From the NCBI RefSeq assembly GCF_019422935.1, contig NZ_JAHZCJ010000001.1, forward strand, positions 62,001 through 126,000: a stretch of 64,000 nt of DNA, read 5' to 3'. The notes beneath the pieces are model-generated. The model saw only the letters and a program-made list of their open reading frames with translations. It did not search any database and was not told the origin of the DNA. Position 1 is the stretch's first letter, and every line of letters starts with the position of its first letter. The translations under genes and the position numbers were made by a program. Shown one piece after another: positions 9,380-19,160 of the stretch. Origin of the DNA: Desulfovibrio sp. (lineage in GTDB: Bacteria; Desulfobacterota; Desulfovibrionia; Desulfovibrionales; Desulfovibrionaceae).

Positions 9380-9942
9380 TGGGCGCAGCAGTTCTTTTTG
9401 TTGGCGGCACACGCAGCGGCAAAAGCGGTCTGGCACAGCGCTGGGCCGAGGCGCAAGCCCCGCAGCGGCTATATCTGGCCACGGGCCGCGCGGACGATGA
9501 AGAAATGGCGGCGCGTATTGCCCGGCACAAGCAGGAACGCGGTCAGGGCTGGCATTGCCTTGAAGAGCCGCTTGACCCGGCTGGCGCTCTGGCATCGCTG
9601 ATGTCTGCGGCGCAGCCCGACGGCAAGGGGCCGGGGGTTGTGCTGTTTGACTGCGTGAGCCTGTGGGTAGCCAATCTTATGGCTGCGGACATGACGGAAA
9701 GGGATATTCTTGACCGCGTGGAGGCTCTGGCCGCCAGCATTGAGGACTATCCCCTGCCGCTGGCGCTGGTGAGCGTGGAGGCTGGCCTTGGCATGGTTGC
9801 CATGTCGAGCCTCGGACGTCGTTTTCAGGATACGCTGGGCCTTGCCAATCAGGCGCTGGCCCGCGTGTGCGGCACGGTACTTTTTGTAAGCTGCGGTCTG
9901 CCCCTTGTGCTCAAGGGCCAGTTGCCGGAGGAAATATGCTGA
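9379..9942 (+). CDS. cobU: Adenosylcobinamide kinase/guanylyltransferase CobU
   Basis: 187 aa, close to the usual ~180. CobU phosphorylates adenosylcobinamide and transfers GMP to make AdoCbi-GDP in the nucleotide-loop assembly of cobamides. The P-loop GGTRSGKSGLAQRWAE and the RADDEEMAARIARHK region (with the guanylylated His) match, as does the FDCVSLWVANL segment. It overlaps the preceding gene by one base and the next by seven. No other cobamide genes are in the window. Confidence 0.93.
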   Translation: MGAAVLFVGGTRSGKSGLAQRWAEAQAPQRLYLATGRADDEEMAARIARHKQERGQGWHCLEEPLDPAGALASLMSAAQPDGKGPGVVLFDCVSLWVANLMAADMTERDILDRVEALAASIEDYPLPLALVSVEAGLGMVAMSSLGRRFQDTLGLANQALARVCGTVLFVSCGLPLVLKGQLPEEIC

Positions 9943-10637
9943 ATTTTGTTGGGCGGACCGCCAGTGTGGAAGCGGGTGTAAAAGACGCGGGCTGCAGGGG
10001 CTTGGCTCGTGTGCCTTATTATTTCGTAGCTGCCCTGCTGTGGGCGGCGGTTGTGGTACAGTCCGGTTTTTCCTTTGCGGCAAATGATCCGCGCCAGTGC
10101 ATTCTGGAAGCTGGCGGCGCTGTGGACAAATCTGACGTGGCCGCTTTTGAGCGGCAGGTGGATGTGGACGCCATTCTTGAGCAGGCGCTGAATCTTTTTG
10201 TGCGCCGCGCGCAGGATCCGGAGGCGGCAAAGGATCTGCCGCCCATGGTTGCCTTGCTCTTTACGCAGGCAGCGTCCAAGGAGGGCAACGTGCGCTCCCT
10301 GCTGCTGAACGAAACCCGGGCCTTTGTGCTCAATGGCATTTCTTCCGGCGCATTTGCTGGCCGCAAACCCTCGGGCAATACCGCGCAGGGGCTGCTTGCC
10401 CCGCTGTTTGCCGATGCCTCCACCGGGCGCAAGGAAATCAAAAACGTTGGGCAGGCCCGGCGCGATGGGGATGGCTGGCTTGTGCCCTTTGTGGTGCATG
10501 ACGGCGGCAACGGCGAATCCTATGACGTGACGGGCCGGGTGACATCCGCTAACGGCGAGATGCGCCTGACCTCCGTAGCCAATATGGAATCCCTGCTTCG
10601 CAAGGTGGCGGCGGAAAGCCGCGCTGTGGAGCCGTAG
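9936..10637 (+). CDS. Exported protein of unknown function
   Basis: 233 aa from the ATG at 9936, which has GGAGGA directly upstream and overlaps the end of cobU by seven bases. An in-frame ATG at 9867 lies deep in cobU and has no ribosome site. A hydrophobic stretch (about residues 30-47, FVAALLWAAVVVQSGFSFA) with a likely cleavage before ANDPR predicts export. The mature part resembles in outline DUF2939-like proteins (a helical half with EQALNLFVRRAQDPEA, then a beta half with VPFVVHDGG and VTGRVTSANGEM), but the match is weak. Operon with cobU; function unknown. Confidence 0.6.
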   Translation: MLNFVGRTASVEAGVKDAGCRGLARVPYYFVAALLWAAVVVQSGFSFAANDPRQCILEAGGAVDKSDVAAFERQVDVDAILEQALNLFVRRAQDPEAAKDLPPMVALLFTQAASKEGNVRSLLLNETRAFVLNGISSGAFAGRKPSGNTAQGLLAPLFADASTGRKEIKNVGQARRDGDGWLVPFVVHDGGNGESYDVTGRVTSANGEMRLTSVANMESLLRKVAAESRAVEP

Positions 10638-10677
10638 CAGATTCTGCTGACTGGCGCACCAAGCACCAGCAAGGAAT

Positions 10678-10707
10678 AAAAAAGGGAGCCATTTGGCTCC
10701 CTTTTTT
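10678..10707. terminator. Bidirectional terminator between cobU operon and lon
   Basis: AAAAAAGGGAGCCA and TGGCTCCCTTTTTT form a perfect stem of 14 bp around a two-base centre. It sits between two convergent transcription units and carries A- and T-tracts suited to termination on both strands. Confidence 0.85.
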
Positions 10708-10739
10708 ATCGCTGATTTTTTATCACTGTCGCCGTGCGG

Positions 10740-13178
10740 CTACTGCGCAGGCTGACTCTTGTCGTCATCGTGCTTTTCGGGCCGCAGAATGCGGCTGATG
10801 GGCAGGGCCGTGGCCCGGCCGGAGAAGATTTCTTCCGCCGTGGCGGCAAGGGCCTGGGGCAGAACTTCATCCACATGGTCAACAAAAACGATCTCCAGGT
10901 CGCGCAGCACTTCGTCCGGCACTTCCTTGAGGTCTTTTTCATTATCGCGGGGCATGATCACTTTTTTGATGCCGCTGCGGCGCGCTGCCAGCAGCTTTTC
11001 GCGCAGGCCGCCGATGGGCAGCACCCTGCCGCGCAAGGAGATTTCGCCGGTCATGGCTACATCGTTGCGCACGGGAATGCCGAGCAGGGCGGAGGTGATG
11101 GACGTCGCCAGGGTGATGCCCGCCGAGGGGCCGTCCTTGGGCGTTGCGCCAGCAGGCACATGCACGTGGATATCTATCTTGCGGTGGAAGCGGGGATCAA
11201 GGCCCAGCACTTCGGCCCGTGAACGCACATACGAAAGGGCCGCCTTGGCAGATTCCGTCATGACCTCGCCCAGCTGGCCCGTGGTCACCACATGACCGGA
11301 GCCAGCCATGAGGCTGGTTTCCACCAGCAGAATTTCGCCGCCGCGCTGATTGTAGGCAAGGCCAGCGCACACGCCCACCTGAGGTTCGCTTTCGCGTTCA
11401 TCATGGCGATATTTTTTTACGCCCAGCATGGAGGGCAGGCTCTGGCGCGAGATGTTGACGCACTTTTCGGTGTCGTCGTCTTCCACAAGCTTGATGGCGG
11501 TCTTGCGGCACAGGGCGGCAATTTCGCGCTCAAGGTTGCGCACCCCGGCCTCGCGCGTGTAGGAGCGGATGACCTCGAGAATGGCGTTGTCCGACACGCG
11601 GATGTTGCCTTCCTTGAGGCCGTGCTCCTCCAGCTGGCGGGGCAGCAGGAAGCGGCGGGCGATGTGGCGTTTTTCCGTCTCGAGGTAGCTGTTGAGCTCG
11701 ATGATCTCCATGCGGTCAAGCAGCGGCACTGGGATGGAGTGCAGCGAGTTGGCCGTGGTGATAAAGAAGACCTTGGAAAGATCATACTCCAGATCAAGGT
11801 AGTGATCCATGAAGGTATTGTTCTGTTCCGGGTCAAGCACTTCCAGCAGGGCCGAGGCGGGGTCGCCACGGTAGTCGGAGGTCATCTTGTCCACTTCGTC
11901 CAGGCAGAAGAGGGGATTGTTGAACTTCACCCGCTTGAGGGACTGGATGATCTTGCCCGGCAGCGCGCCCACATAGGTGCGGCGGTGCCCCCGGATTTCG
12001 GCCTCGTCGCGCACGCCGCCAAGGGAGAGGCGCACAAAATCGCGCCCTGTGGCGCGGGCCACGGACTTGGCAAGCGAGGTTTTACCCACGCCGGGGGGGC
12101 CGACAAAGCAGAGGATGGGGCCTTTGAGCCCCTGGGAAAGCTTCTGCACGGCGAGGTATTCCAGAATGCGTTCCTTGGGTTTTTCAAGGCCAAAGTGGTC
12201 GCCGTCCAGAATTGCGCGCGCCTTTTCAAGGTTGATGTCTATCTGCTTGAGGTCGTTCCAGGGCAGATCCAGAATCCAGTCCACATAGTTGCGCACAACC
12301 GTGTATTCCGCCGCAGAGGGCGGCATGCTGCGCAGCTTTCTGGCTTCGGAGAGCGCCTTTTCGCGCGCTTCTTCCGGCATGTCGCGGGTCTTGAGCTTTT
12401 GCTCTATTTCGTCAACTTCGGCCTGGGGGTCGTCATCGCGCCCCATTTCCTTGTTGATGGCCTTGATCTGCTCATTGAGGTAATATTCGCGCTGGTTGCG
12501 CTCCATCTGCACCTTGACGCGGTTCTTGATGCGCTTTTCAACCGTGGCAAGGGCCACCTCGCCCTGCAAAAGCTCATAGGCAAGCTCCAGGCGCAGGGTG
12601 GCGTCGTCGATCTCAAGGGCTTCCTGCTTTTTGCGGTAATCAACCTTGAGGTGCGGAATGATGGCATCGGCCAGAGGGCCGATTTCCTGCAAGGCAAGAA
12701 TGGAGAGCACAGCCTCCTGCGAAATCTTTTTGTTGTTCTTGCCGTATTCTTCAAGCGCCTCGTGCACGGCGCGCACCAGAGCCTCGCGCTCTTCGGGGCG
12801 GCTCTGCTTTTCGGCGCGGCGGCGCACGCCCACCATGGCGCACTGCTCGTCTTCGTGCAGGTTTTCCCAAGTGGCGCGATATACGCCTTCAAACAGCACC
12901 TTGATGGTGCCGTCGGGCAGGCGCAGCATCTGAAGCACCTTGCTGACCACGCCTACAGGCGAAAGATCCTGAGCATCGGGCTTTTCCAGCTCCGGCTCGC
13001 GCTGGGCCACAAGAAATATCTGCTTGCTGTAGGTGGCCTGTGCGGCTTCGATGGCCTTGATGGAGGCCTCGCGCCCCACAAAGAGCGGCATGATGGAGCG
13101 GGGGAACATGACCACCTCGCGCAAAGGCATGATGGGCAGTTCAATATAAGCGTCAGAGCCGCGCATTTCGTCTGTCAT
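10740..13178 (-). CDS. lon: ATP-dependent protease Lon
   Basis: 812 aa, full-length LonA. An N-terminal substrate-binding LON domain (residues ~13-205, [20 protein letters not shown]) is followed by the AAA+ module with Walker [16 protein letters not shown] and Walker [11 protein letters not shown], then the protease domain with the catalytic Ser in [10 protein letters not shown] and a Lys about 43 residues later. Lon degrades misfolded and regulatory proteins in the cytoplasm. The ribosome site is GGGGAG. A terminator-like hairpin ends about 12 bases before the start codon. It follows clpX on the same strand after a 300-base gap. Confidence 0.98.
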   Translation of the reverse strand: MTDEMRGSDAYIELPIMPLREVVMFPRSIMPLFVGREASIKAIEAAQATYSKQIFLVAQREPELEKPDAQDLSPVGVVSKVLQMLRLPDGTIKVLFEGVYRATWENLHEDEQCAMVGVRRRAEKQSRPEEREALVRAVHEALEEYGKNNKKISQEAVLSILALQEIGPLADAIIPHLKVDYRKKQEALEIDDATLRLELAYELLQGEVALATVEKRIKNRVKVQMERNQREYYLNEQIKAINKEMGRDDDPQAEVDEIEQKLKTRDMPEEAREKALSEARKLRSMPPSAAEYTVVRNYVDWILDLPWNDLKQIDINLEKARAILDGDHFGLEKPKERILEYLAVQKLSQGLKGPILCFVGPPGVGKTSLAKSVARATGRDFVRLSLGGVRDEAEIRGHRRTYVGALPGKIIQSLKRVKFNNPLFCLDEVDKMTSDYRGDPASALLEVLDPEQNNTFMDHYLDLEYDLSKVFFITTANSLHSIPVPLLDRMEIIELNSYLETEKRHIARRFLLPRQLEEHGLKEGNIRVSDNAILEVIRSYTREAGVRNLEREIAALCRKTAIKLVEDDDTEKCVNISRQSLPSMLGVKKYRHDERESEPQVGVCAGLAYNQRGGEILLVETSLMAGSGHVVTTGQLGEVMTESAKAALSYVRSRAEVLGLDPRFHRKIDIHVHVPAGATPKDGPSAGITLATSITSALLGIPVRNDVAMTGEISLRGRVLPIGGLREKLLAARRSGIKKVIMPRDNEKDLKEVPDEVLRDLEIVFVDHVDEVLPQALAATAEEIFSGRATALPISRILRPEKHDDDKSQPAQ

Positions 13179-13190
13179 AATTCTCCCCTG

Positions 13191-13224
13191 AAAAAAAGCC
13201 GGACGACGGCCTGCGCCGCCCGGC
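13191..13224 (-). terminator. Terminator-like hairpin immediately before lon
   Basis: Read on the minus strand, GCCGG...CCGGC with an inner CGGC/GCCG stem is followed by seven Ts and then, within a few bases, by the lon ribosome site. It could end clpX transcription or act as an attenuator in the lon leader. The rest of the 300-base clpX-lon gap has no coding frame I would call and no convincing promoter by eye. Confidence 0.6.
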
Positions 13225-13478
13225 GGAACTTAGAGCTTTTTTGCCGTGAAATGCCTGCGTCAGGCGGGGTGTTTGCTGTTGCCCTGCGGCTGGCTGGCCG
13301 AAGAGCGTAAGGGTCGCCTTGCAATCTATTCCACAGCGCGGATTTGAGGAAAACCCGCACGGTGCGCCGCAACACTAATGTTGCCAACGCGCCAGCTTTA
13401 ACCTGCGGGGTCAAACCATTGGCGGTACCCCTTTACGTGCCTGCTGCATGGCAGAACGCGCGCAATTCAGGCGGCTGG

Positions 13479-14771
13479 CTAAGAGGCCTTGTCGCCCCCG
13501 GCCTGGGCCTTGGACGTATCGGCGTTTTCTGCCTTGTCGCCAAACAGCAGCACCGGTTCCTTGCCCTTGTCGATAACAGCCTGATTGATCAGGCATTCGC
13601 GCACATTGGGCAGGGAGGGCAGCTTGAACATGATGTCGAGCATGGTGCGTTCCATCACGTTGCGGAGGCCGCGCGCCCCCGTTTTGCGCTCAATGGCCTT
13701 GGCGGCAATGGCCTTGAGCGCATTGGGCGTAAAGCGCAGGTCAACATTCTCAAGTTCAAAGAGCTTCTGGTACTGGCGCACCAGGGCGTTCTTGGGTTCG
13801 GTGAGAATGCGCACCAGATCGGGTTCGTCCAGCTCGTCCACATGGGTGATGATGGGGATACGGCCCACAAATTCGGGGATAAGGCCGAACTTCACCAGAT
13901 CCTGCGGATGCACCCTGTCGAGCAGTTCGCCAAGGGGCATTTCCTTGCTGGCGCGCACCTTGGCGCCAAAACCCATGGAGCCGCCGCTCATGCGGCCGCC
14001 CACGATCTTGTCCAGGCCCACAAAAGCGCCGCCCACGATGAACAGGATGTTGCTCGTGTTCATGCGGATAAATTCCTGCTGGGGGTGCTTGCGCCCGCCC
14101 TTGGGAGGAATATTGGCCTCGGTGCCTTCGATGATCTTGAGCAGGGCCTGCTGCACGCCTTCGCCGGAGACGTCGCGCGTGATGGAGGGGCCGTCGCCCT
14201 TGCGGGAAATCTTGTCGATTTCGTCAATATAGATGATGCCCTTGCTGGCGGCTTCCAGATCGTAGTCCGCATTCTGGAGCAGCTGCACCAGGATGTTTTC
14301 CACATCTTCGCCCACATAGCCAGCTTCCGTGAGGGTCGTGGCGTCAGCAATGGCAAAGGGCACGCGCAGTACGCGGGCCAAAGTTTTGGCAAGCAGGGTT
14401 TTACCGCTGCCCGAGGGGCCTACCAGGAGGATATTGCTTTTTTCAAGCTCCACCTCGTCGCCGAGAGCGCTGGCGTAAAACACGCGCTTGTAGTGGTTGT
14501 GCACCGCTACAGAAAGGATTTTCTTGGCCTCGTTCTGTCCGATGACATACTGGTCAAGGCGATCCTTGATTTCCTGGGGCGAAAGAAGGCGTTCTTCGCT
14601 CTGGGGGCTTTCCATCTGGTCGCGGGCGATAATTTCGTTGCAGGCCTTGATGCATTTGTCGCAAATGCTCGCGCCGTCCTGCACGATGAGATTGCGAACC
14701 TCAAGCTCGGTGCGCCCGCAAAAGGAGCAGCGCAGGGGTTCGCTCACCGTAGGTTTATCGTTCTTGGCCAT
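13479..14771 (-). CDS. clpX: ATP-dependent Clp protease ATP-binding subunit ClpX
   Basis: 430 aa from the ATG at 14771, one base after the clpP stop. An upstream in-frame ATG lies inside clpP and is not needed. The N-terminal zinc finger (CSFCGRTE...ICDKCIKAC) recognises adaptors and substrates. The AAA+ core shows Walker [13 protein letters not shown] and Walker [11 protein letters not shown]. ClpX unfolds SsrA-tagged and other substrates and feeds them to ClpP. The IGF-type ClpP-docking loop corresponds to the [12 protein letters not shown] region. Translationally coupled to clpP. Confidence 0.98.
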   Translation of the reverse strand: MAKNDKPTVSEPLRCSFCGRTELEVRNLIVQDGASICDKCIKACNEIIARDQMESPQSEERLLSPQEIKDRLDQYVIGQNEAKKILSVAVHNHYKRVFYASALGDEVELEKSNILLVGPSGSGKTLLAKTLARVLRVPFAIADATTLTEAGYVGEDVENILVQLLQNADYDLEAASKGIIYIDEIDKISRKGDGPSITRDVSGEGVQQALLKIIEGTEANIPPKGGRKHPQQEFIRMNTSNILFIVGGAFVGLDKIVGGRMSGGSMGFGAKVRASKEMPLGELLDRVHPQDLVKFGLIPEFVGRIPIITHVDELDEPDLVRILTEPKNALVRQYQKLFELENVDLRFTPNALKAIAAKAIERKTGARGLRNVMERTMLDIMFKLPSLPNVRECLINQAVIDKGKEPVLLFGDKAENADTSKAQAGGDKAS

Positions 14772-14772
14772 A

Positions 14773-15381
14773 TTACTCGCTCTTTTCCTGAGCCATTTCA
14801 TTGCGCGATACAAGCACGCGGTCAATGATGCCGAGTTCCTTGGCTTCCTCAGGAGTCAAAAAGTTATCGCGTTCGGTAGCTTTGACAATATCCTTGTAGG
14901 GACGGCCCGTGTTGTCGGCCAGCATGCGGTTGAGGCGTTCCTTGAGGCGCAGCACCTCGCGCGCGTGGATTTCAATATCCGTGGCCTGACCCTGAAAACC
15001 GCCCGAGGGCTGGTGAATCATGATCTGACTGTTGGGCAAAGCAAAACGCATGCCAGGCTTGCCAGCGGCCAGCAAGAATGCGCCCATGCTGGCGGCGCGG
15101 CCCATGCACACAGTCGCCACTGGCGAAGAGATAAAGCGCATGGTGTCATAAATGGCAAGCCCGGCGGTAACAGAGCCGCCGGGGGAATTTATGTAGAGAT
15201 AGATTTCTTTTTCGGGGTCTTGCGATTCAAGGAAGAGCAGCTGGGCGCAGATGAGGGAAGCAACGGTATCGTTGACCTCGGAGCCAAGCAAAACGATGCG
15301 GTCCTTGAGCAGACGCGAATAGATGTCATAGGCCCGCTCGGAGCGGCCTGTGGTTTCAATAACCATGGGGACAAGCGACAT
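14773..15381 (-). CDS. clpP: ATP-dependent Clp protease proteolytic subunit ClpP
   Basis: 202 aa, normal length. The catalytic triad is visible: Ser in [11 protein letters not shown], His in MIHQPSGG and Asp in [11 protein letters not shown]. The ClpP tetradecamer forms the proteolytic chamber used with ClpX. It lies between tig and clpX, the arrangement common in bacteria. A terminator hairpin separates it from tig, so it may have its own promoter in the gap of about 97 bases. Confidence 0.98.
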   Translation of the reverse strand: MSLVPMVIETTGRSERAYDIYSRLLKDRIVLLGSEVNDTVASLICAQLLFLESQDPEKEIYLYINSPGGSVTAGLAIYDTMRFISSPVATVCMGRAASMGAFLLAAGKPGMRFALPNSQIMIHQPSGGFQGQATDIEIHAREVLRLKERLNRMLADNTGRPYKDIVKATERDNFLTPEEAKELGIIDRVLVSRNEMAQEKSE

Positions 15382-15441
15382 ATGAGCCTCTTGGCACGGC
15401 GTGTGGGCCGGTTAGGTGCGGTGTTGCCGCAAAATAAAACC

Positions 15442-15464
15442 AAAAGGCGGCCTTAAGGCCGCCT
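15442..15464 (-). terminator. Terminator between tig and clpP
   Basis: On the minus strand AGGCGGCC-TTAA-GGCCGCCT is a perfect palindromic 8-bp stem followed by TTTTGGTTTT. It starts 15 bases after the tig stop codon and would end or reduce transcription before clpP. Confidence 0.8.
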
Positions 15465-15478
15465 CCCTTATACTTCAG

Positions 15479-16822
15479 TTAGTCCTGAGCGCTGGCGGGT
15501 GCGCCCGGCGCGGCGTCGCCCTCGGCTGGCGCCTTGGGCTCCACTTCGGTCACCTTGGACTTGGCGTAGATCAGATCCATGGCCTTGTCGGCCAGCATGC
15601 GGTCACGCAGCACAAAGATCATGCCCGAGCGTTCATAGCTTTCGCGCAGGGTCTTGAAATCTTCGCCAGTGCGCATGCTCATCTGGTAAATCTGAGTGTT
15701 GACCTCATTGTCGGTAACGTCAAGTGCTTCTTTCTTGGCGATGGAAAGCAGCAGAACCTGCGAGCGGGCCAGCTCGTCAGCCTGGGGCTGCACTTCGGCG
15801 CGCAGTTCGTCCATGCTCTTGCCAAGAGAATCAAGGCTGCGGCCCTGACGTTCAAAGCGGGCGGCCATGTCGCCCAGCAGGGTGCGCACCTGGGTGTCCA
15901 CAAGGCTGGGGGGCAGTTCAAATTCAACCATCTTCAGCAGGCGGTCAAGCAGGGTCTTCTGCGCGGCGCTCTTGTTGAGGTTGGCGCGGCTCTGGGTGTA
16001 GCTGCCGGTGATGGCTTCGCGCAGCTTCTCCACGCTTTCAAGGCCAACGGTCTTGGCGAGGTCGTCGTTCAGCTCAGGAAGCTTGCGCTCCTTGATGGCG
16101 TGCACGCGCACCTTCATGGTGACGGTTTTGCCTGCCAGATCCTTGGCAAGAAAATCTTCGGGGAAGGTGATCTGGCCTTCGCCTTCTTCGCCGTAGCGGA
16201 TGGTCTTCACCAGGGCTTCAAAATCTTCAAGAGCCTGACGCTCGCCAAGGGCGAGGTCAAAGCTTTCGGCCTTCACGCCTTCCAGGGGTTCGCCGTTTTC
16301 AAAGGCGGCAAAGTCGATGGTGGCAACCTGACCGTCCACAGCGGGGCCAGCGCCTTCAACGGGCACAAGCTCGCCACGGTCACGGCGGATGCGGTCAATA
16401 ACTTCCTGCACTTCCTTTTCGTCCACGACCACTTTTTCCTGCTCCACTTCCATACCTTCATAGGGAGGAAGGGTGAAGGAGGGCAGCACTTCAAATTCGA
16501 CGCTGTATTCGTAGCCCTGACCGCGTTCAAAGGTGCCCTTGGCGTCCACGTCAACGCCAGCAAGGGGCGAAACGTCGAGCTTCTGCATCACGTCGTTGAT
16601 GTGGACGTTGATCAGATCCTGGCGGGCTTCTTCATAAATCTTGTCGCGGAAGCGCTGTTCGATGACCGACGCCGGAACCTTGCCCTTGCGGAAACCGTCC
16701 AGCTGCACCGATGTTTTGTACAGCGCCACGGCGCCCATGATGGCTGCTTCCACTTCCTGGGCTTCGGTGGTGATGACGACCTTTTTTCTGACCGGCGAAA
16801 TGTCTTCTGCGCTATATTCCAC
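15479..16822 (-). CDS. tig: Trigger factor, ribosome-bound chaperone
   Basis: 447 aa from a GTG at 16822 with AAGGAG six bases upstream. The open frame extends to an ATG at 16885, but that would run through the tRNA-Leu gene, so it is rejected. The N-terminal ribosome-binding domain holds the signature near GFRKGKVP (family GFRxGxxP). A peptidyl-prolyl isomerase domain (~150-240, [19 protein letters not shown]) and the helical C-terminal arms follow. Trigger factor binds nascent chains at the ribosome exit. The C-terminal tail is Ala/Pro/Glu-rich. Confidence 0.95.
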   Translation of the reverse strand: MEYSAEDISPVRKKVVITTEAQEVEAAIMGAVALYKTSVQLDGFRKGKVPASVIEQRFRDKIYEEARQDLINVHINDVMQKLDVSPLAGVDVDAKGTFERGQGYEYSVEFEVLPSFTLPPYEGMEVEQEKVVVDEKEVQEVIDRIRRDRGELVPVEGAGPAVDGQVATIDFAAFENGEPLEGVKAESFDLALGERQALEDFEALVKTIRYGEEGEGQITFPEDFLAKDLAGKTVTMKVRVHAIKERKLPELNDDLAKTVGLESVEKLREAITGSYTQSRANLNKSAAQKTLLDRLLKMVEFELPPSLVDTQVRTLLGDMAARFERQGRSLDSLGKSMDELRAEVQPQADELARSQVLLLSIAKKEALDVTDNEVNTQIYQMSMRTGEDFKTLRESYERSGMIFVLRDRMLADKAMDLIYAKSKVTEVEPKAPAEGDAAPGAPASAQD

Positions 16823-16850
16823 GAGGGACTCCTTTTCTTGGTGAGGTAGA

Positions 16851-16934
16851 TGGTGCGAGAGGGGGGACTTGAACCCCCATACCAATGGTGCTGGATTCTA
16901 AGTCCAGTGCGTCTACCAATTCCGCCACTCTCGC
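16851..16934 (-). tRNA. tRNA-Leu (anticodon UAG)
   Basis: Read on the minus strand, the acceptor GCGAGAG pairs with CTCTCGC. The D-arm region is GGCGGAATTGGTAGACGC, typical of tRNA-Leu. The anticodon stem is CTGGA/TCCAG with loop CTTAGAA (anticodon TAG). A variable region CACCATTGGTAT follows, and the T-arm is GGGGG-TTCAAGT-CCCCC. The 3' ACCA is encoded. The gene ends 28 bases before the tig start codon, so both may be cotranscribed. Confidence 0.97.
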
Positions 16935-16944
16935 AAAGCGTGTT

Positions 16945-16973
16945 TCCATAGCACACTTGCCGGTGGGCTGCAA
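16945..16973 (-). promoter_or_regulatory. Probable sigma-70 promoter for tRNA-Leu
   Basis: On the minus strand TTGCAG and TATGGA are separated by 17 bases, and the -10 box ends ten bases before the mature tRNA 5' end. The spacing fits a vegetative promoter. It might also serve tig. Confidence 0.5.
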
Positions 16974-17137
16974 GCCATGAGCGGCGCGCCTGTTGCCGTG
17001 GGCTGTGCCGGGCGGGAGGGCGTTAACCGAAAATCTCCGTCATAAATAAGTCGCAATGGCGGTACGGCAAGCAATTTTTTTAAAAAAACTGGCCGAAATC
17101 ACCATTCCGGTGCGGTGCGGGCGGTGCCTGTTCTTTG

Positions 17138-18196
17138 CTAGCGCAGCACCAGGGCTGCTCCGTCAGGCCTTGGTGCAACAACTTCGCCCACTTCGCAGGC
17201 CAGATCGCCCCCTGCCAGCAGCATTTCGCGGGCCTGCGGCACCAGTGCAGGCGGCACGGCCAGCAGCAATCCGCCGGAGGTCTGCGCGTCAAAGGCGAGG
17301 CTTGTGAGCGCTTCGTCCACGCCGTCTTCCACTCGGGTGGAGCAGGTCCAGTATTTTCTGTTCAGGTGGCTGCCTGCGGGGATAAGCCCGTCGCGCGCGT
17401 ATTCAAGGGCGCGCGGCATGAGGGGCAGGGCCTCGGCATGCAGTACCACGGTAACGCCCGAGGCAAGGGCCATTTCAAGCGCGTGCCCGCCAAGTCCAAA
17501 GCCTGTTATGTCTGTGGCGGCGGCTATTTTGAGGTCGCGCACAACGCCCCCGGCAACGCTGTTGAGGCGGGAGCACCAGCGTGTGACCTCTGCCTCGCTT
17601 TCTTCGGCTCCATCCCAGCGGGCCTTGACCGCCGTGGCGAGCACCCCCGTGCCCAGCGGTTTGGTCAGCAGCAGGGTCTGGCCCGGTTTCAGGCCATCGT
17701 TGCGGGCCATGTGGGAGGGATCGATGATGCCCGTGACCGCAAGGCCGTACTTGAGTTCCTCGTCCTGCACCGTGTGACCGCCAGCCAGCACGGCCCCGGC
17801 TTCGTTCATGGCATCAAGGCCGCCGCGCAGGATGTTTTCCAGTATGTGCTGCGGGTCGTCCTCTGCCAGGGCCTGCGGGAAAAAGGCCACGTTCATGGCA
17901 CTCCACGGCTGGCCGCCCATGGCGTAGACATCCGAAAGCGCGTTGGCGGCGGCGATGCGGCCAAAGGCAAAGGCATCGTTGACAATGGGCGCAAGAATAT
18001 CCACGGTCTGCACCAGGGCGCAGCCAGGGGGAACGGTCAGCACAACGGCATCCTCGTTCCGGGCGCGACCAGCCAGAACCCTGGCCTCAAGGTCAGGGCG
18101 CGTATCAGACGGCAGACCGCGTAAAAGTCGCTCCAGGGCCCCTGGAGCCAGCTTGGCGGCTCAACCGGCCGCGCGGGCTTTTTCCAGCAATTTCAT
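17138..18196 (-). CDS. selD: Selenide, water dikinase SelD (selenoprotein, Sec12)
   Basis: 352 aa when the in-frame TGA at 18161-18163 is read as selenocysteine. SelD makes selenophosphate from selenide and ATP for Sec-tRNA and selenouridine. The start is ATG at 18196 with AGGGAG upstream. It encodes MKLLEKARAAG-Sec-AAKL, matching the family's catalytic G-[C/U]-x-x-K with Lys at residue 15. After the TGA the frame continues into canonical SelD sequence (VVLTVPPG, ALSDVYAMGG, AGGHTV, ITGFGLGGHALEMA). A frame starting at 18043 lacks the catalytic segment and would not make an active enzyme. A hairpin suited to a bacterial SECIS follows the TGA. Sec in SelD implies that selA, selB and selC exist elsewhere in the genome. 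Confidence 0.93.
18130..18163 (-). promoter_or_regulatory. UGA-Sec codon with SECIS-like hairpin in selD
   Basis: On the minus strand the TGA (18163-18161) is followed after 12 bases by GCTCCAGG-GGC-CCTGGAGC (18148-18130), a perfect 8-bp stem with a G-containing apical loop. Bacterial SECIS elements lie in the coding region just 3' of the UGA and bind SelB through apical-loop bases. Position and shape fit; the pairing is seen, the function is inferred. Confidence 0.75.
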
Positions 18197-18363
18197 GCTG
18201 CGCTCCCTGGTATTTTTGTGTTCATCCACCAACTATGCCTTCTTGATGGTAAAAGGTCAAAATGTGGTATATTGACGGCCGAACCATTATAATGTGCAAT
18301 GCCGAACTGGTGTACTGGGTTTTGCCGTCAGCGCAGGGTGTTGAAAAAATTAAGGAGACGACC

Positions 18364-19065
18364 ATGATTGCGCGCCGTAAATGCGATCCGCTTCTTTTTT
18401 TGCAGATGTTGGTGCTGGCCTTGGGGATGCTGTTCCCCTTGCAAGCGCAGGCGGTCATGCACGATGGTTTTGTGCATGTAAGCGACCAATGCCAGAATAT
18501 TATTCAGGAAATACGCTATTTTTCTTCCTACAACTTTGTGGGAGAGCGCATTAATGGATATCTTGCACCCCAGGCAATTTTAACCGAGCCAGCGGCGAAT
18601 GCTCTGTGCAAGGCCGCAGCGGCGGCTGAAGAGAAGGGTTATACCCTGAAAATTTATGACGCCTACCGCCCGCAATCGGCAGTGGATCATTTTGTGCGCT
18701 GGGGCATGAACGCCGCCGACACGCGCATGAAGGCGATTTTTTATCCGCAGGTGGACAAGGCGCGGGTCTTTGAGCTGGGCTATGTTGCCACGCGCTCCGG
18801 GCATTCGCGCGGCAGCACGGTGGACCTCACCCTCGTTGACAGGCTAAGCGGCAAAGAGGCGGACATGGGCACCCCCTTTGACTTTTTTGGTGCCGCCTCA
18901 CACCACGGGGCCAAGGGGCTGAGCCCGCAGCAGGAGGCCAACCGGGCGGTGCTTCTGGGCTTTATGGAGAATGCCGGGTTCAAGCGTTATGAAGAAGAGT
19001 GGTGGCACTACACGCTTAAAAACGAGCCTTACACGGATACCTATTTCAATTTCCCTGTGGAATAA
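18364..19065 (+). CDS. VanX/DdpX-like D-Ala-D-Ala dipeptidase (M15D), exported
   Basis: 233 aa from the ATG at 18364 with AAGGAG upstream. An in-frame ATG at 18262 lacks a ribosome site. An N-terminal signal peptide (LLFLQMLVLALGMLFPLQAQA) predicts a periplasmic enzyme. Peptidase M15 zinc motifs are present: SGHSRGSTVDLTLVD (family SxHxxGxAxD; first His and Asp ligands) and EEWWHY (catalytic Glu and third His ligand). YDAYRPQSAVDHF holds the conserved Arg. Such enzymes cleave D-Ala-D-Ala in peptidoglycan recycling or in vancomycin resistance. No vanHA partners are nearby, so a recycling role is more likely. A TATAAT at 18288-18293 could be part of its promoter. Confidence 0.85.
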   Translation: MIARRKCDPLLFLQMLVLALGMLFPLQAQAVMHDGFVHVSDQCQNIIQEIRYFSSYNFVGERINGYLAPQAILTEPAANALCKAAAAAEEKGYTLKIYDAYRPQSAVDHFVRWGMNAADTRMKAIFYPQVDKARVFELGYVATRSGHSRGSTVDLTLVDRLSGKEADMGTPFDFFGAASHHGAKGLSPQQEANRAVLLGFMENAGFKRYEEEWWHYTLKNEPYTDTYFNFPVE

Positions 19066-19160
19066 AATGAGGTGCCGCGCATAACTACGGTAGATTTCTT
19101 CTTTTCATGCAGAACCTTGCGGCGTAGCATGCTGGGCAATGTTCCACGAAAGGATGTGCC

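Noticed and set aside
11292..13310. 672-codon plus-strand frame opposite lon
   Set aside because: Shadow of lon, which is certain from its motifs.
17138..18043. selD starting at ATG 18043
   Set aside because: This lacks the catalytic Sec/Lys region; readthrough of the UGA restores a complete family N terminus.
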